A DNA stretch of 64,000 nt from Guyanagaster necrorhizus (GCF_019112545.1 NW_025064893.1:540987-604986), one strand, 5' to 3'. Counted from the stretch's first letter, positions 9,400 through 21,978 are shown. The notes: generated by a model from the letters alone, not told the origin. Numbers and translations: made by a program.

Positions 9400-12300
9400 G
9401 CGATTCAACTGCCTCAGCCGAAGAAACAAGTAATGGGTCACAATCTGCTGGGCAGACTGACATTTTATCTTCAGTAGTATTATCACCTATAGCTAAATTA
9501 TGCATGCATTCAAATATATCTGACCTCATTACTCAAAGACCAGAATCACCTAAGGAACCGACCTCTATGACTCAAGCGCCGATGAAAGGCTGAAGAGGAG
9601 CAGAGAGCCCCAAAGGTATGTCATCATCAAAATTTTATCAAACTAAAAATATGAAACAGACTCAATTGCCTCTGGGCCAAACAGGGGCAGTGAGCCCCAC
9701 AGCCTGGCTCAAGCCATTTGATACCAAATGGACTTGGTGGGCAATCAAAGATGCAAAGGACGAAACAGCGGCAAAGGCCATACTCAAGAACTGGGTACAC
9801 AAGACCTGCGTCGATGAGGTGATCGATGACATGATCACAGGAATGCGAAAAGTAGAAAGGTGCCAAGCCCTGGAATAGCTTGATGAGCTACATGGACTAT
9901 GAAAGTACATTCAACGGTCTAAGACCAATGGGCAGGACTTAGTAACCAAGGCACAGATCGAGACGTTAATGTCTCGATCTACCCATGCAGTCACCACCCT
10001 GATCGACAGTGGCTGCATGGGGAGTTCCATCAATCAAGCTTTTGTCATCAAGCACCAACTACCAACATGGGCAACAGCAGCCCCAATACCTGTCTACAAT
10101 GCAGATGGAACAAAGAACTAAGCAGGATCGATCACCGAATACGTAGAGCTTAGGCTTACTATCAGCAATCACTCAGAACGAATTGACTTGGCAGTTACCG
10201 ATCTAAGAACCAGGGAATTATTCCTCAGACATGATTAGCTAATCAGACACAACCCATTAATTAATTGGAAAACCAGATGCATCATCTTCGCACGATGTCA
10301 CTGCTGGAAAATTCCATTTGAACTACTGGATGAAGATCCCGAGGACCGATGGGATGAAGAAATGGAAGATGACAAAACAATACTCGCTGTCGATATACAA
10401 AGGGCTATTAGCATTCAAGCAATGCACCATGCTAATGACCTAGCGGCAAAAGCCAATGCTGGAAAGGAGGAAAAAACATTCGACAAAATGGTACCTACAT
10501 GAGCATGTGACTACCGGGATTTATTCGAAAAAGAAAGTTTCGATGAACTATCCAATGCAAAACCCTGAGACCATGTGATTGAATTAACTCCTAATGCCAA
10601 TGCCAACCTAGATTGCAAGTGTTATCCACTTAGCAATAATGAACAACAGAAACTGGACAACTTCTTGGAGGAAAACTTATCCAGTGGGAGAATCTGGCCA
10701 TCAAAGTCACTGATGGCATCACCCTTCTTTTTCATTAAAAAGAAGGACAGGAAACTGAGACCAGTGCAGGATTATCGAAAGCTGAATGAAATGACAATTA
10801 AAAATCATTACCCACTTCCTTTAATTGCAGAGTTAATGGACAAACTCCAAGGTGCAAAATACTACACAAAGCTCAATGTATGGTGGGAATACAATAACAT
10901 ATGTATCAAAGAAGGTGATGAATAGAAGGCCACTTTTCGAACTAACCGTGGTCTGTTTGAACCGACAGTTATGTTCTTTGGACTCATCAATTCACCGGCA
11001 ACATTCCAGTGGATGATGAATGACATCTTTAAAGATCTCATCGCTACCAGAAAGGTCACAATCTATTTGAATGACATTCTCATCATGACCAGGACCAAGG
11101 AGGAGCATCGAATGATCATATGACAAGTACTATCCCAAATGAGAAAACACTGACTTTTCCTCAAAGCTGAAAAATGTGAGTTCGAGGTACTAGAAACAGA
11201 GTATCTCAGAGTCATTATCAGTGAAGAAAGCATCTGAATGGATCTCATCAAAATAGCGGGAGTAACCAAATGGCTGGAACTGACAAAGAAAAAGGAGCTT
11301 CAATCCTTCTTAGGATTCATGAACTTCTACTGGCGGTTCATTCGGGACTATAGCAAGATAGTCTGACCAATGACACAGTTAACTGGAAATTCCCCATGGA
11401 GTTGGAGAATTTTCCAATGGGAAGCATTCAATGACCTTAAACGACGATTAGCCGAAGATGTCATCCTCGCAATACCCAGCCAGGATGGAAGGTTCCGAGT
11501 GGAAGCGGACTCCAGTGAAGGTGCAATTGGAGCCATACTTTCACAAGAACAGAATAATAAATAGCGACCTGTCACCTTCATGTCAAAGGTGCTCACAACC
11601 ACGGAACACAACTACGAGATCTATAATAAAGAACTCCTTGCGATAATGCTTGCCCTTTCCGAATGGTGACATTATCTCATCAGGGTAGTCCAGACTTTCA
11701 AAATCTGGACAGATCACCAGAACCTCCGGTATTTCTGACAACCGCAAAAGCTTAACCACAGACAAGCCCGATGGGTCATGGAACTATCAGAATATGAATA
11801 TACACTACATTACAAGGCCGGTGTATCAAACAAAAAGGCCAATTTCCTGAGCCACAGGGTGGATCATGATCAAGGAGGAGATAACAACAAAGAGGTCGTG
11901 TTACTATGACCAGAACACTTCCAGGCAATGATCATGCCCACAGAAGAAGAGATGCATGAATGCATCAAAAGTGCCACTCGGAATCCCCACAAATAGAATC
12001 AAAGAATTGCCCCATCACTCAACCATGAGCATAGGCTAAAAAAGGAAGGGGGACTGATCCGTTACAATGAATAGATCTACATTCCATGAGATCAACGACT
12101 GCAGGGTGATATCATCGCGATGTATCATGATCATGCGACTGCCAGACATCCAGGGATCGCTAAGACCAAGGAACTGGTCTTGAGGAACTATTGGTGGCTG
12201 AAAATAGATTATGATATCACCCAATATGTGAAAGCTTGTGAAACCTGTCAGTGAGGCAAGTCTTCAACACAACCCAAGGCAGCACCACTCCACCCAAATG

Positions 12301-13715
12301 AGATCCCTGCATTGCCATGGACCCACATTTTGGTGGACATGATAACCGGACTTCCTAAAAGCAACGGCTATGACGCAATCATCATCATAGTCGATCACTT
12401 CTTAAAGGTGATCATCATGATCACCTGTTCGACAGAATTAACATCCAAAGGATGGGCAAAAATACTATGAGATGAGGTCTATGCAAAATACGGCATGCCT
12501 CAAGTAGTCATTTCAGACAGAGGACCACAATTTGTTTCCAAATTCTTGGACGACTTATACCAACTCCTCAATATCAAAAGGAATACTTCCACAGCATACC
12601 ATCCACAGACAGATGGCCAAACAGAATGAGCCAACCAAGAAATCAAAAAGTACTTATGACTTTTCGTCAGTTATCAACAAGATGACTGGACAGAATGGCT
12701 AGCACTAGCAGCATTCCAACACAACAACAGAGTTCACTCAGCGACAGGTAAAACACCCTTCTTTGTGAATTATGAATGAAACCCACCAGTTGCACAAACA
12801 GGACGGGTCCACACAACAACACTGGCATCAATGGACTTTGCATCGACAATGGCAAAGATCCACAAAGAAACCAAAACAGCCCTTAACAAGGTGGCTGTGA
12901 CAATGAAAAAACAGTATGACAAACATAAGCAACCAGGACATGAATATTCAACCAATGACAAAGTTTGGTTGGATACAACCAACCTCCACTTACCAAGGCC
13001 AAAACAAAAATTGGCAGACAAATGCACCAGCCCCTTCAAAGTAATCAAAAAGATTGGCAACTCCACATATAGGTTGCAGCTTCCAGCAACTTGGAAAGTC
13101 CATAATGTTTTTAATGAAACATTGTTGACACCATATGTCGCACCAGCCTTTCCAAACCAAGAATGACCACCTCCACCACCAGCTGAACTCATCGACAATG
13201 AAGAACACTATGAAATCAATGAAGTGCTAAATCACAAAACGTGCTGAGTTAAAGCACACGGTGGAGGCATGAAAACAACCATTGACTATCTAGTCAGCTG
13301 GAAGGGTTATAGTCCAGAATCAAATCAATGGGTCAACGAAAAATACATGAATGCAGAGGATGCAATCCGAGATTACGAGCACAGAATCAACAAAATAGAT
13401 GCCAAGAATGGTCATGTTCAACATTATGACTGGAAAGATGTGGCACCAATGGGAAGGGGGATGGTATCTAGTCAGATATACATCAATCAACCTGCCACCA
13501 GCAGAGGACATGTATGAGAGGACAATGAAGATGACCCTGTCCATTCTTTCAACCGACCTCACGATACCATGAACAACAGACAGCAGGACAATGAAGATGG
13601 CGGTCCAACAGAGGTGCCACATAGAGTTGGGACATACACTGAAGAGCAATGTCAAACACCAGCAATGGGTCCAGCAGATCGGCCACCTCCTGCTGGCCAT
13701 GGCAACTTACCCTAA
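9400..13715 (+). pseudogene. pol of element B: PR-RT-RNase H-integrase-chromodomain
   Basis: Single frame, -1 to gag. Protease DSGCMGSSIN near 9999-10029. RT from about 10720 with [17 protein letters not shown]; the catalytic box is YLND (about 11066), changed from YLDD. RNase H lies at about 11480-11850. Integrase has the HHCC finger (ending CETCQ near 12240) and the DDE core (VDMITGLP, ISDRGPQF, HPQTDGQTE). A C-terminal chromodomain, YLVSWKGYSPESNQW, sits near 13290-13335. That domain places the element among chromoviruses, which use it to target chromatin. About 24 nonsense codons, mostly TGA, and the changed RT box make it non-functional. Confidence 0.9.
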
Positions 13716-13752
13716 CTTAACCATCAGAACGATAGTCTTAAGGAGAGGGTAA

Positions 13753-14278
13753 TGTTATGATTTTTCCTATTTTCTTCCTATTTTTCTTTCTTTTCCTTCA
13801 GAAATAACCTCTATCTTTGCTTAGTCAGAGCACTTAGGCCAGCACTAATGACTATGGGAATGCTTAGCTCAGCAGCTCAGTCAGTTATTCTTCTATTGCA
13901 CTGCTGTGTGCTGTGAAGAGAGAGACAATGCTCTTTTTGTCCCCAAATTGCAGTGCATGACCACAGCTCCACAGCAAGACAACAGCTTTTGTGGGAAGCC
14001 TGGCAACAGTAGGGGAAACAGCTCTACAGCAGACAATATCTTTTGTGAATAGTTATTTATAATGTGATAACAGAACAGTATTTAAGTAGTTTAGTTCTCG
14101 CTGTAACACCCCAGTCTCAAACTAAAGTTTTACTTCATCATCTCATCTTGAGCGAACTGCAAACACCTTGACTACACAATGCCAATAGCACATAAGTGAA
14201 CTCTGATAGTATAACCCGAAGTGCGAGGTTCTATCAGTTTATCATGTGTCATTGGTCATGTGGAATTTGGGCTTAACA
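13753..14278 (+). repeat. 3' LTR of element B (526 bp)
   Basis: TGTTATGA...GGCTTAACA, preceded by the purine tract AAGGAGAGGG. It is identical in length to the 5' LTR and separated from it only by transitions. Confidence 0.93.
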
Positions 14279-15805
14279 GAAAGATGCAATACAGAAAGAG
14301 CTTGTGACATTAAAGACTGTGGAGACTTGGAAAATTGTTGAAAAACCAGTTGGAGCAAATGTCATAGGCTCAAAGTGGGTCTTTCGAATCAAGAAGGATG
14401 CTGAAGGAGGCATAGTCAAGTTTAAAGCTTGCTTGATAGCACAAGGGTTCTCACAAGTACCTGGCATTAACTACTTTGACACTTATGCTCCTATTGCAAG
14501 ACTTGCATCAATCTGTTCAATCCTTGCTATGGCTGCAGCACTCAACCTAGAGTTTTATCAAGTTGATATCAAGGGCATATACTTGAATGGAATGCTCACC
14601 AATGAAGAAATCATTTATACATGTCAACCTCCTGGCTATCCTGAGTCTGACTCCCATCCTGGTTAAGTCTGCTATCTCATAAAGACTCTGTATGGCTTGA
14701 AGCAGAATGGTCATCACTGGTATCAATGTCTTGTTGAGATTTTGGTGGTGCAGCTGGGATTCAAGCAGTGTGATGTTGATCAAGCCATGTTTTACAAGCA
14801 GGAGAGCTGAAACTTGACTGTCATTGCTGTCCATGTTGATGACTGCACCATTGCAGCATCATCATTGCATCTAGTGTGAGAGATAAAGGAAGGTATGGCA
14901 AAATACATGAAAGTCATGAATTTGGAAGAGCTGCACTGGATTCTTGGCATCAAGATCACACATGACCATGAGTCATGCTCTGTTTGCCTTTCTCAATGCT
15001 TGTACATCGATTCCATTGTTCATCACTATGGCTTTGAACACCTCAAACCAGTCTCTACACCAATGGATATTAATCTCCATTTATCTTCCTTTCCTGCATC
15101 AGCCTCTACCCAAGAAATTGCAGCCATGAGAGATGTCCCTTACAGAGAGTCTGTTGGCTCTTTAATCTGGGTTATGCTCAGGACATGCCCTGACATCACA
15201 TTTGCCATGACAACAGTCTCGAAATATTCAACGGCTGCTGCAGAGGCCCATTGGAAGGCTGTAAAGCACATCTTTCACTATCTGAAGGGCATGAGGGATT
15301 ACTGGCTGATGTTTGGGAGAAACAGAAAGGTTTTGCATGGATATGTGGATGCTGATGAGAGCATGGCAGAGGATAGGCATGCCATTACTGGGTATGCTTT
15401 CATGCTGAATGGTGGAGCTGTTTCATGGTCATCTAAAAAGCAGGAGATCATCTCACTTTCAACCACTGAGTCTGAATATGTGGCTGCAACACATGCATCA
15501 AAGGAGGCACTCTGGCTTTGCAGTCTGCTCTCTCAAGTTTTCTCACTGATTACTGATGCTACAACTTTATTCTCAGACAATCAGTCTGCTATTGCACTCT
15601 TGAAAGATCATCAGTATCATGCCTGAACCAAGCACATTGACATTTGCTTCCACTTCATTTGCTGGGTCATCAGTGAAGGGCTCCCTTCATCTTGTTTATT
15701 GTCTCACTGAGGACATGGTTGCTGATGCTCTCACCAAGCCTTTACCTTTGGCCAAGGTGAAGCACTTTGCTACTGAGCTTGGACTTCACTCTGCTTGAGG
15801 GGGAG
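14279..15805 (+). pseudogene. Ty1/copia reverse transcriptase-RNase H, 3' part
   Basis: Continues the fragment at 5664-5798. Copia RT motifs are visible: GSKWVFRIKKD, KACLIAQGFSQVPG, YAPIARLASI, TLYGLKQ, and the catalytic VDD near 14835. RNase H follows with GYVDADESMAEDRHAITGY (about 15340-15395) and STTESEYVAA, then TGA in place of Arg before TKHID (about 15625). A frame change follows. The 3' end has the purine tract GAGGGGGAG directly before the LTR. Internal stops near 14665, 14808 and 14877 make this copy inactive. Confidence 0.88.
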
Positions 15806-16015
15806 TGTTGGATTAGCAAGCAGGAGCTCCATCATATCCCACCAGCCGAGCTCGATACCCCTTTATGTCGGGATGGACTATATATATTGAATATGGTCTG
15901 TTGAGCACCCTCACCATGTTTCTGCTTATCACTATGCTGTGTGAGGGTGGGTATCTACTTATATTACTTCATTTATGTTACTGATTGGTATCCTGTAGTC
16001 TACATTATAGCTAAC
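15806..16015 (+). repeat. 3' LTR of the copia element (210 bp)
   Basis: Begins TGTTGGATTAGCAAGCAGG after the polypurine tract and ends TTATAGCTAACA, with TGTTG/TAACA ends. GTGTA (16016-16020) is the candidate target-site copy; the partner lies outside the window. Confidence 0.75.
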
Positions 16016-16396
16016 AGTGTACTCTATTAGGTGCTACGAATGCACATCACTTTCTTAGAATCATCACCCATAGAAGTGTTCCACTTTGCCACATTCCTCC
16101 TTTGCCTCAGAGATTATTACATTGATCATTTCAAGATGCACCCAGACCACATCGAAGCAGCAAAGAGCACAGCACAAGAGATGGTAACAATGGTGGAGGA
16201 GAAGCTGCGAGGGGCTAAGGAGCAGGCAAAGAAGGATGGCCTGGACCCAGACAAAGTTGAAGTTCACATAGATTGGGGAATGGTGGAAGTCTGCTCAGAT
16301 GCCGTGACCTCCGTGTCCCCAAGAGTCGGGAAAGGAAGGGTTGAAATAGAAGGTGGAGAAAGTAGCACAGATCTAGGAAATTTACATTTACCTTAG
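16016..16396 (+). pseudogene. SSPIE-family terminal-exon fragment, host site of the copia insertion
   Basis: Homologous to the last exon of the SSPIE-family gene at 49785-53814: SSPIEVFHFATFLL, LRDYYIDHF, KKDGLDPDKVEVHIDWG and a NLHLP end. Homology starts directly at the LTR border (GTGTAC against the KVY codons of the other copies), so the copia element interrupts this exon. An early TAG near 16055 and one extra A in the DWG region (about 16275-16282) shift the frame. The 3' flank (TATACTTCATATGGTTTGCAATC) also matches the flank of the partial copy at 55.7 kb. Confidence 0.8.
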
Positions 16397-17151
16397 GTAT
16401 ACTTCATATGGTTTGCAATCTGTTGTATATTTCGATTTTCCTCTTACCACTGTCTGGAATGTTCACAAGTGAAAATGCTTCTATATATATAATTACTTGG
16501 TATGGACAGGATGTAGACACATATGTAGAAGAACAATCACCAGTTAAACAGGGCAAAAGAGTGGGCGGACTGTAGAGATCCGATGTTATATAGTCATGGA
16601 GAAATGAAGCATTTTACCTGCCGGTCCATCGCGCTACTATCTAAGACGGAGCACAATGCACACAATTCATCCAAGTTTCGACACAAGATTGATCACACGT
16701 CCCCAACTGTCTTTCTTAGCGGTTTCCTGTAACCGGCCTCTTACGATTGTAGAACTAGAACACTATGAACGAATATCGAGGCAAAGGAGAAGGTTTAGAA
16801 CGAGTCTGTATATTGTACCAATCAATCAGATCTATTGGGTATGAAACTAAGGAGTGTTTTCCCGGTCAACTGCTTTTATTTAATATATGAAACATTCCTA
16901 ATACTTCTTAAATCGCGTTCCTTCTTGACGCAAGTTATCATATGTGGCATACAAAATGTAAGACATGGTTACACGGAAAAGAGAAGGTATACAGTGTGAA
17001 TATGGAGACAAAGGAACATTATTTGCAGCGTCATTCATAGTCAGAAATACAGTTTGATCCTCCAAGGATCGCATTTCACGTCCTGCTCGACCGACTAAAG
17101 GAGTGGTAAGCGAGATTAGTACAAATACAAGTCGTCCAAACCGTCCCAGCT
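16397..17151. other. Intergenic, no gene recognised
   Basis: The first about 80 bases are the 3' flank shared with other SSPIE-family copies. I see no coding signal in the rest. Confidence 0.6.
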
Positions 17152-18579
17152 CTAACAATACGCGAACAAGTCACTCAGATTATTGATGATCCCATCCCGC
17201 ACCCTGTCCACCGCCTCTAGACCAGCCAAAGAACACTCCAAACACACCGACGGCGAGTCCGCCACAACTTTCCGCACCATGATCATCGTCGACTTCAGCA
17301 ACCCCAAAACGTCGGTTGGATTCCGCCTCCGGCCCGAGCTCGACTGCTCCGCTCGTCGAGCTGATTCCGTCCAGTAATAATCCCACATTTCCTTGCATCC
17401 TGCATGTGGGTTGGGAAAGACGGACTCGGGCCCTCCAATGGGGGACAGCGATGACCGCATTCTCGCCCACATACGAGTAAGCGAGTCGTGCGCCGAGAGG
17501 AAACACATCCGCAGTTCGATATCCATCGAACGCGGGAAAATAACACCTCCCCCGGATGTCGAGAAGCATGGGAGATCTATTAGCATCCGGTAGTAGACAA
17601 CCCCTAAGAGGTGGCGTAGGTGGGGTTTGAAGCGGGACCGACGGACCGAAAGGCCTTGTATGGTCCGAACGAGAGTCTCCCCAGGATGGTAGCCGTACCA
17701 CAAGGTCCGGGTTACAATCTTTCGTATCACGAGAGGAAATAGGGACTCAAACCGAGAAGTAAAGGAAATGTCGAGAAGTCGAATGCAGATCGAATCCATG
17801 TTCAGTGGCTCTGACAGGTTCTCGGTGAGGGTCATGGAAGAGGAGGATGTTGAACGAGAGGATGATGTTAATACGAGAGAGAATGGAAGTGCTGTTCCCT
17901 GCAGCATTTTGTACAGCTGATCGGCAGCCCAGGATTCAAAGGAGGGGAAGCGATATTTGCTGGATAGCTCGACAATGTTTAGGAGAAAAAATATAGATGG
18001 GCCATGAGCGAGGTAGGGGTTGTGTGGATCTCTGAGTAATTCGTTCAATGCAAAGGTGGCGATCGCAATGGACAAGGCAACTCACAGGTGATGCAAAGCC
18101 CACAGTAGGTCCCGAAGTTTATCAGCACTTTCGGGGACCCTAATGACAGGCGAGTGGCCGTATTTCCAGCTACATCGAAATGACTCCAAGCTTTGGAAGG
18201 CTGAATCATCTCGCGCCAGAATAGATCTTCGTACCTTCAGACCAATATGAGACTAGAGGGGGCATCAAAAATGGACATGACATACCTTGAAGAGCGTATT
18301 CTGGGCCCTTAGTATATAGTATTCGCCCTCCTCGTCGTTATCATCCCCATTTGAACAGTAAACGTCATCCCAAACGCACACAGCTGCTGTATCAACAGCA
18401 AACATAGCCGGCTCATTAAGCGACGTATCATGACGATCTTGTTTACATTTTAGCTCGGCTGACGGCGGTTCAACCGGGTCTGCGCGCTGAAATGTCTTCT
18501 GCCTCCGACTCGAACGACGGAAGATCCAGAAGAGTTGTTTGATTTTGTGAGCCGGGTCAAAGACTGTGAAGGGGGACAT
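17152..18579 (-). CDS. BTB/POZ-like domain protein, 440 aa
   Basis: Three exons on the minus strand: 18286-18579, 18086-18234 and 17152-18031; introns of 51 and 54 nt with GT...AG; the lengths sum to 441 codons. Exon 1 ends with NTLFKV and exon 2 begins RRSILARD, matching the (D)TLFKVHRSxLxxxS start of agaricomycete BTB-like proteins, where the domain usually mediates protein-protein contacts. After the domain come helical segments and a Cys/His stretch (NPHAGCKEMWDYYW) that has a counterpart in the gene at 22911-24081. The N-terminal about 80 residues are basic and probably disordered. I chose the ATG at 18579 because codons upstream in the frame are not ATG. Partner and pathway unknown. Confidence 0.7.
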
Positions 18580-19695
18580 GGGTATTGTCTGGGGATGTGG
18601 ATGTGGGGCTATTGGAAGGACATGGTTCGCATTTACATGCAGCAAGAGAACCCCAGTAGGACATGTTGCCTACACGTGTCGGATCTTGGGCCCCGCAGAC
18701 ATTCATAAGTCACGTTGGATACGCAGAGCCCGGCTTTGCATCATTCACGTTTCTACTGATCAAAGATCTTGATATTGCACCATCTATAGCAGAAGAATCG
18801 TATGAGGATGGTAAGCTAGGGCGTCGACTCCCGGGCATTAGGGCGGCCGTGTCATTGAGATGGCTTGAAAAATACTGCAAGATCACTGTTATTGCATCTC
18901 GCGTATGAAAGACAGATAGGAAGGGCCGCCAGAATGACGCCTTCACGATGGTGGCGAGAGGTGAGTTTGAATATTATTTACCCAGTTACGTACAACCAAA
19001 CATAGGATCCGTCATTCCCGGGCCGCTTAGCCCACTTATCTCACCCTTACGTTCACTTGGGAAAGCTGCGAAAGGAATGCCTATCACTTCTGCACTCCCC
19101 CATAATGTTTTCATGGTTCATCGTTGATCATCTATTATATATATTATAGGCTGTCATTTGCTTCAGCACTATGCCTGATATGCTTGATACCGTGTATTTG
19201 TTCCAATCCCCATGGCAGAAACTCTTCGAGGTTTCCAAAGAGCTGTACGCGTTATATATTTTTTCATTCTCGTACAAATGTACACTAAGCGCTAATCCAT
19301 CACACCACGTTCGGTTCGATATGAGTGTTACTACCCTCCAAGTTCTCCAATGTTTGTCGTGCCGCGGCGTTTAGTGCTCTATTTATTGGTCTCGATCGGG
19401 CATTTAGGTGGGCATAGCCTTCACGCCGAGGGGTATTGTATACAACTTGAACGGTATACCTATCGAAGTTTGATAGAAAAAAAGACAATGACTCGCGCCC
19501 AATGAACGTTGCTGTCACAACGAAGTTTGCAGTAAACATGTAATCTTTTCGGATAGTTTTTTCTACGAATCATCTGGATGACATTTATCTATATTTATTG
19601 TCTCTTTGTTATCTCGATGACATCCTTTGTTAGCATTCATCGCGTCGGTCAAACACGGTCATGACGATAATAGCCTCTCTTTCACAGCGACCGCC
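18580..19695. other. Divergent intergenic region between BTB-like gene and RCE1
   Basis: No gene recognised. It must hold the promoters of the two divergent genes; it is locally AT-rich near 19130-19150 and 19560-19600. Confidence 0.5.
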
Positions 19696-20903
19696 ATGGT
19701 CACCGCCGGACCGCTGTCCTCGTCGCAAGCAACGCTTCTCGCCCTTTTCTTCGCCTCTTCCTACGTCGGGTCTCTTTACATATCCAAAAATGCGCGTCTG
19801 TCGTTCGTCTCCAAGACTGTCAAGGTGTCGGAAGGCGAGTCCAGGCAGAAGCAAGAGAAAGAACGATGGAGAGACGATCCGGACGTCATTCGGGCGCGGC
19901 TGACGGCAGTGGTGTCCTCGACGGTGGTGTCCTGCTTGGTCGTATACTGGGTGCGGCTGAAAGCGTTTTCGGTGCGCGACGACCTCTTTTGCATAAGACG
20001 TCTTTCTGATTGTCGTACAGACGGCTAGTGAGGCAAGAGCCGACACTCTCGAGCGACTGGGATTTACAGCACCTCATCCCGTGGTCGCCCACTTGATAAC
20101 GCCAGTGCTCTTTCTTGGCCCCTTGTTCGCGATGTCCTTATACAGAACATTACCGTTCCAGAAGATGTTCAACCGAAACAATAGTGCCTGGAATGCATTC
20201 TATTCTATTATAGGACTGAGGACATTTGTTGTGGTGAGAAGCCTGGTTCGTTCTGTTGCTGGGAATCACCTGATGGCCATTGCAGGCACCTCTGACAGAA
20301 GAGACTGTTTTCAGGGCATGCATGCTCTCCGTCTATCATCTATCGGGCGCGTCGGCCTATCGCATGATATTCCTCGCTCCGCTGTGGTTCGGCCTGGGTG
20401 GGTATCATTCCGCTTTGTGGCACATCAACGCTGAACATGGTGCTAGCACACGTGCATCATGCTTGGGATGCTTACAACCGCTTTGGACGGACCAACGCAG
20501 CACTGAAGCGTGCTATTATAATCATTGGTAGGTCGTATTACCGTCAGGAAATACGTCGTCCTGACTCTCAAAAGCATTTCAAATGACATATACTACGCTC
20601 TTTGGATTCCATTGCTCATACCTGTTCCTTCGAACCGGGTCAATATGGCCTCCTATCACCGCACATGTCTTTTGTAATATAATGGGGGTTCCCGGGCTGC
20701 AACAAGAGTTAAGGCATTTTCCTTCCAAGACATTCCGTGCGTCCGTTACCTTTCCTTTCTCTTCTCTGCTGACCTTTGGCCTAGTGATCTTAATGGCGTA
20801 TGTTCTAGGTGTCATCGGGTATATATCTACGCTGGGCGTATGGTCTGCGACGGAAAACAGCATTTATTGGAGCCAATCACAGCCGTTGGTTCAACCTCGA
20901 TAG
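19696..20903 (+). CDS. RCE1: CAAX prenyl endopeptidase RCE1 homolog, 336 aa
   Basis: An ER membrane protease that removes the last three residues of prenylated CAAX proteins such as Ras and Rho. Five exons: 19696-19971, 20021-20233, 20286-20397, 20447-20527 and 20575-20903; introns 47-52 nt; total 337 codons including the stop, close to the usual family length of about 330. Diagnostic motifs: APLTEETVFRACM (the catalytic Glu pair), FGLAHVHHAWD (catalytic His, split by intron 3), AFQMTYTTLFGF and ITAHVFCNIMG (third His/Asn motif). Several hydrophobic spans agree with a multi-pass ER protein. The start ATG at 19696 has the context CCGCCATGG. Confidence 0.93.
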
Positions 20904-21932
20904 AATGGTTATATGTTTCGTCATTATGGTGTGGAATTTAAAATTTTTCTTTTTTGATTCAGTGTATCAGCTTCCATTCTTTGTGGGTGTGGCCCATAGG
21001 ATGTCGACAGGGGGCAGAGTCAATTCAGAAGTCTCTGCACAGTTAATGACTTGCGCTACGAGTTAAGCGCCGTGGGTCATGAGTCGCATCGCAACATCCC
21101 CGAATGGCATTTCAGAATGACCGCTCCGAGGCGAGTTTTCGGACTATGCAACTTCCTTTTTATGTATTATTCGAGCGGAAAACTGATGAACGCCCTACAG
21201 AAAAAACATGTCCTGAAGGCTAGAGCTATTCTGCGAAAATAACGTAACTCAAAGCAGACTCTTGTTGGGGAAACCGTGGCGACTAATAGGACGGGCCTAG
21301 GTCAAATGAAAATGTTGGTGCTATTCGGACCGCTGTCATATTAACAACCCAGTCCAAGTTTCACCTCGACTTGAGCTCCATCTCGGATTCGAGCTTTCAT
21401 CCTCCTGTTAAACCCGTCTCCTCACGCGCACATACGGTAACGGATACATTTCCAGAGATAGTCAAAGTACAGCAAGCAAGGTTTCGTTTCGCATTCTTAT
21501 AATTGCACCATGCTCCGCAGGAGACTTCCATTTGGTGCCTCTGGCACCTAGAAGAAGAAAGAAGAATGGGATTTGCGCGAGCGTCGCGCGCACGGTGACT
21601 TCGCACCCTAGTCGTGATTCCCGCTGTTTCAGCCGACGCCATCCGAATTTTCGATTTTTTTAACTGTCCCGAGCGTCGCCTCTCCGCATTCCGTTCCTCA
21701 AACCGAATTTACTCCCGGCCAAGCGCTCCAGTAATGGACAGATTCGACCCACAGTTATGAAATTCCAAAATGCGGCCGTTACGTGCCGAGAACTTTCAGT
21801 CTTCTTTCTGACTTGAGTCTTGAGTCTGGAACTAGTTAAGTTGCTGCGACGAGGCACCCGGTTTATTGGCAAGCAATACATACAGCGGGGGAAGTAACGT
21901 TACTTCTACCCTCGGTCCAAAGTCAATGCGTG
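20904..21932. other. Intergenic, no gene recognised
   Basis: 3' flank of RCE1 and upstream region of the small gene at 21979. Short ORFs on both strands have no recognisable motif. Confidence 0.5.
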
Positions 21933-21940
21933 TATAAAAG
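21933..21940 (+). promoter_or_regulatory. TATA box of the small gene at 21979
   Basis: TATAAAAG, 39 nt before the start codon and followed by a C/T-rich stretch (GGTTTCTCTAGC). This is an unusually clear core promoter for this window and suggests strong or regulated expression. Confidence 0.6.
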
Positions 21941-21978
21941 GATCCAGTTCCCGCGGAGGTTTCTCTAGCATCCACGTT

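Larger units (their letters stand above)
5799..14278 (+). mobile_element. Ty3/gypsy chromovirus B, full-length, inactive
   Basis: A complete 8.48-kb element: 5' LTR, leader ORF, gag, protease, RT, RNase H, integrase with chromodomain, polypurine tract (about 13739-13750) and 3' LTR. The flanks are GGAAG (5794-5798) and GAAAG (14279-14283), an imperfect 5-bp target duplication with one G/A difference. Removing the element plus one copy restores the surrounding copia reading frame. Pol keeps one frame from about 9400 to 13715 despite roughly two dozen TGA/TAG codons, so decay was by base substitution and not by indels. Confidence 0.93.
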
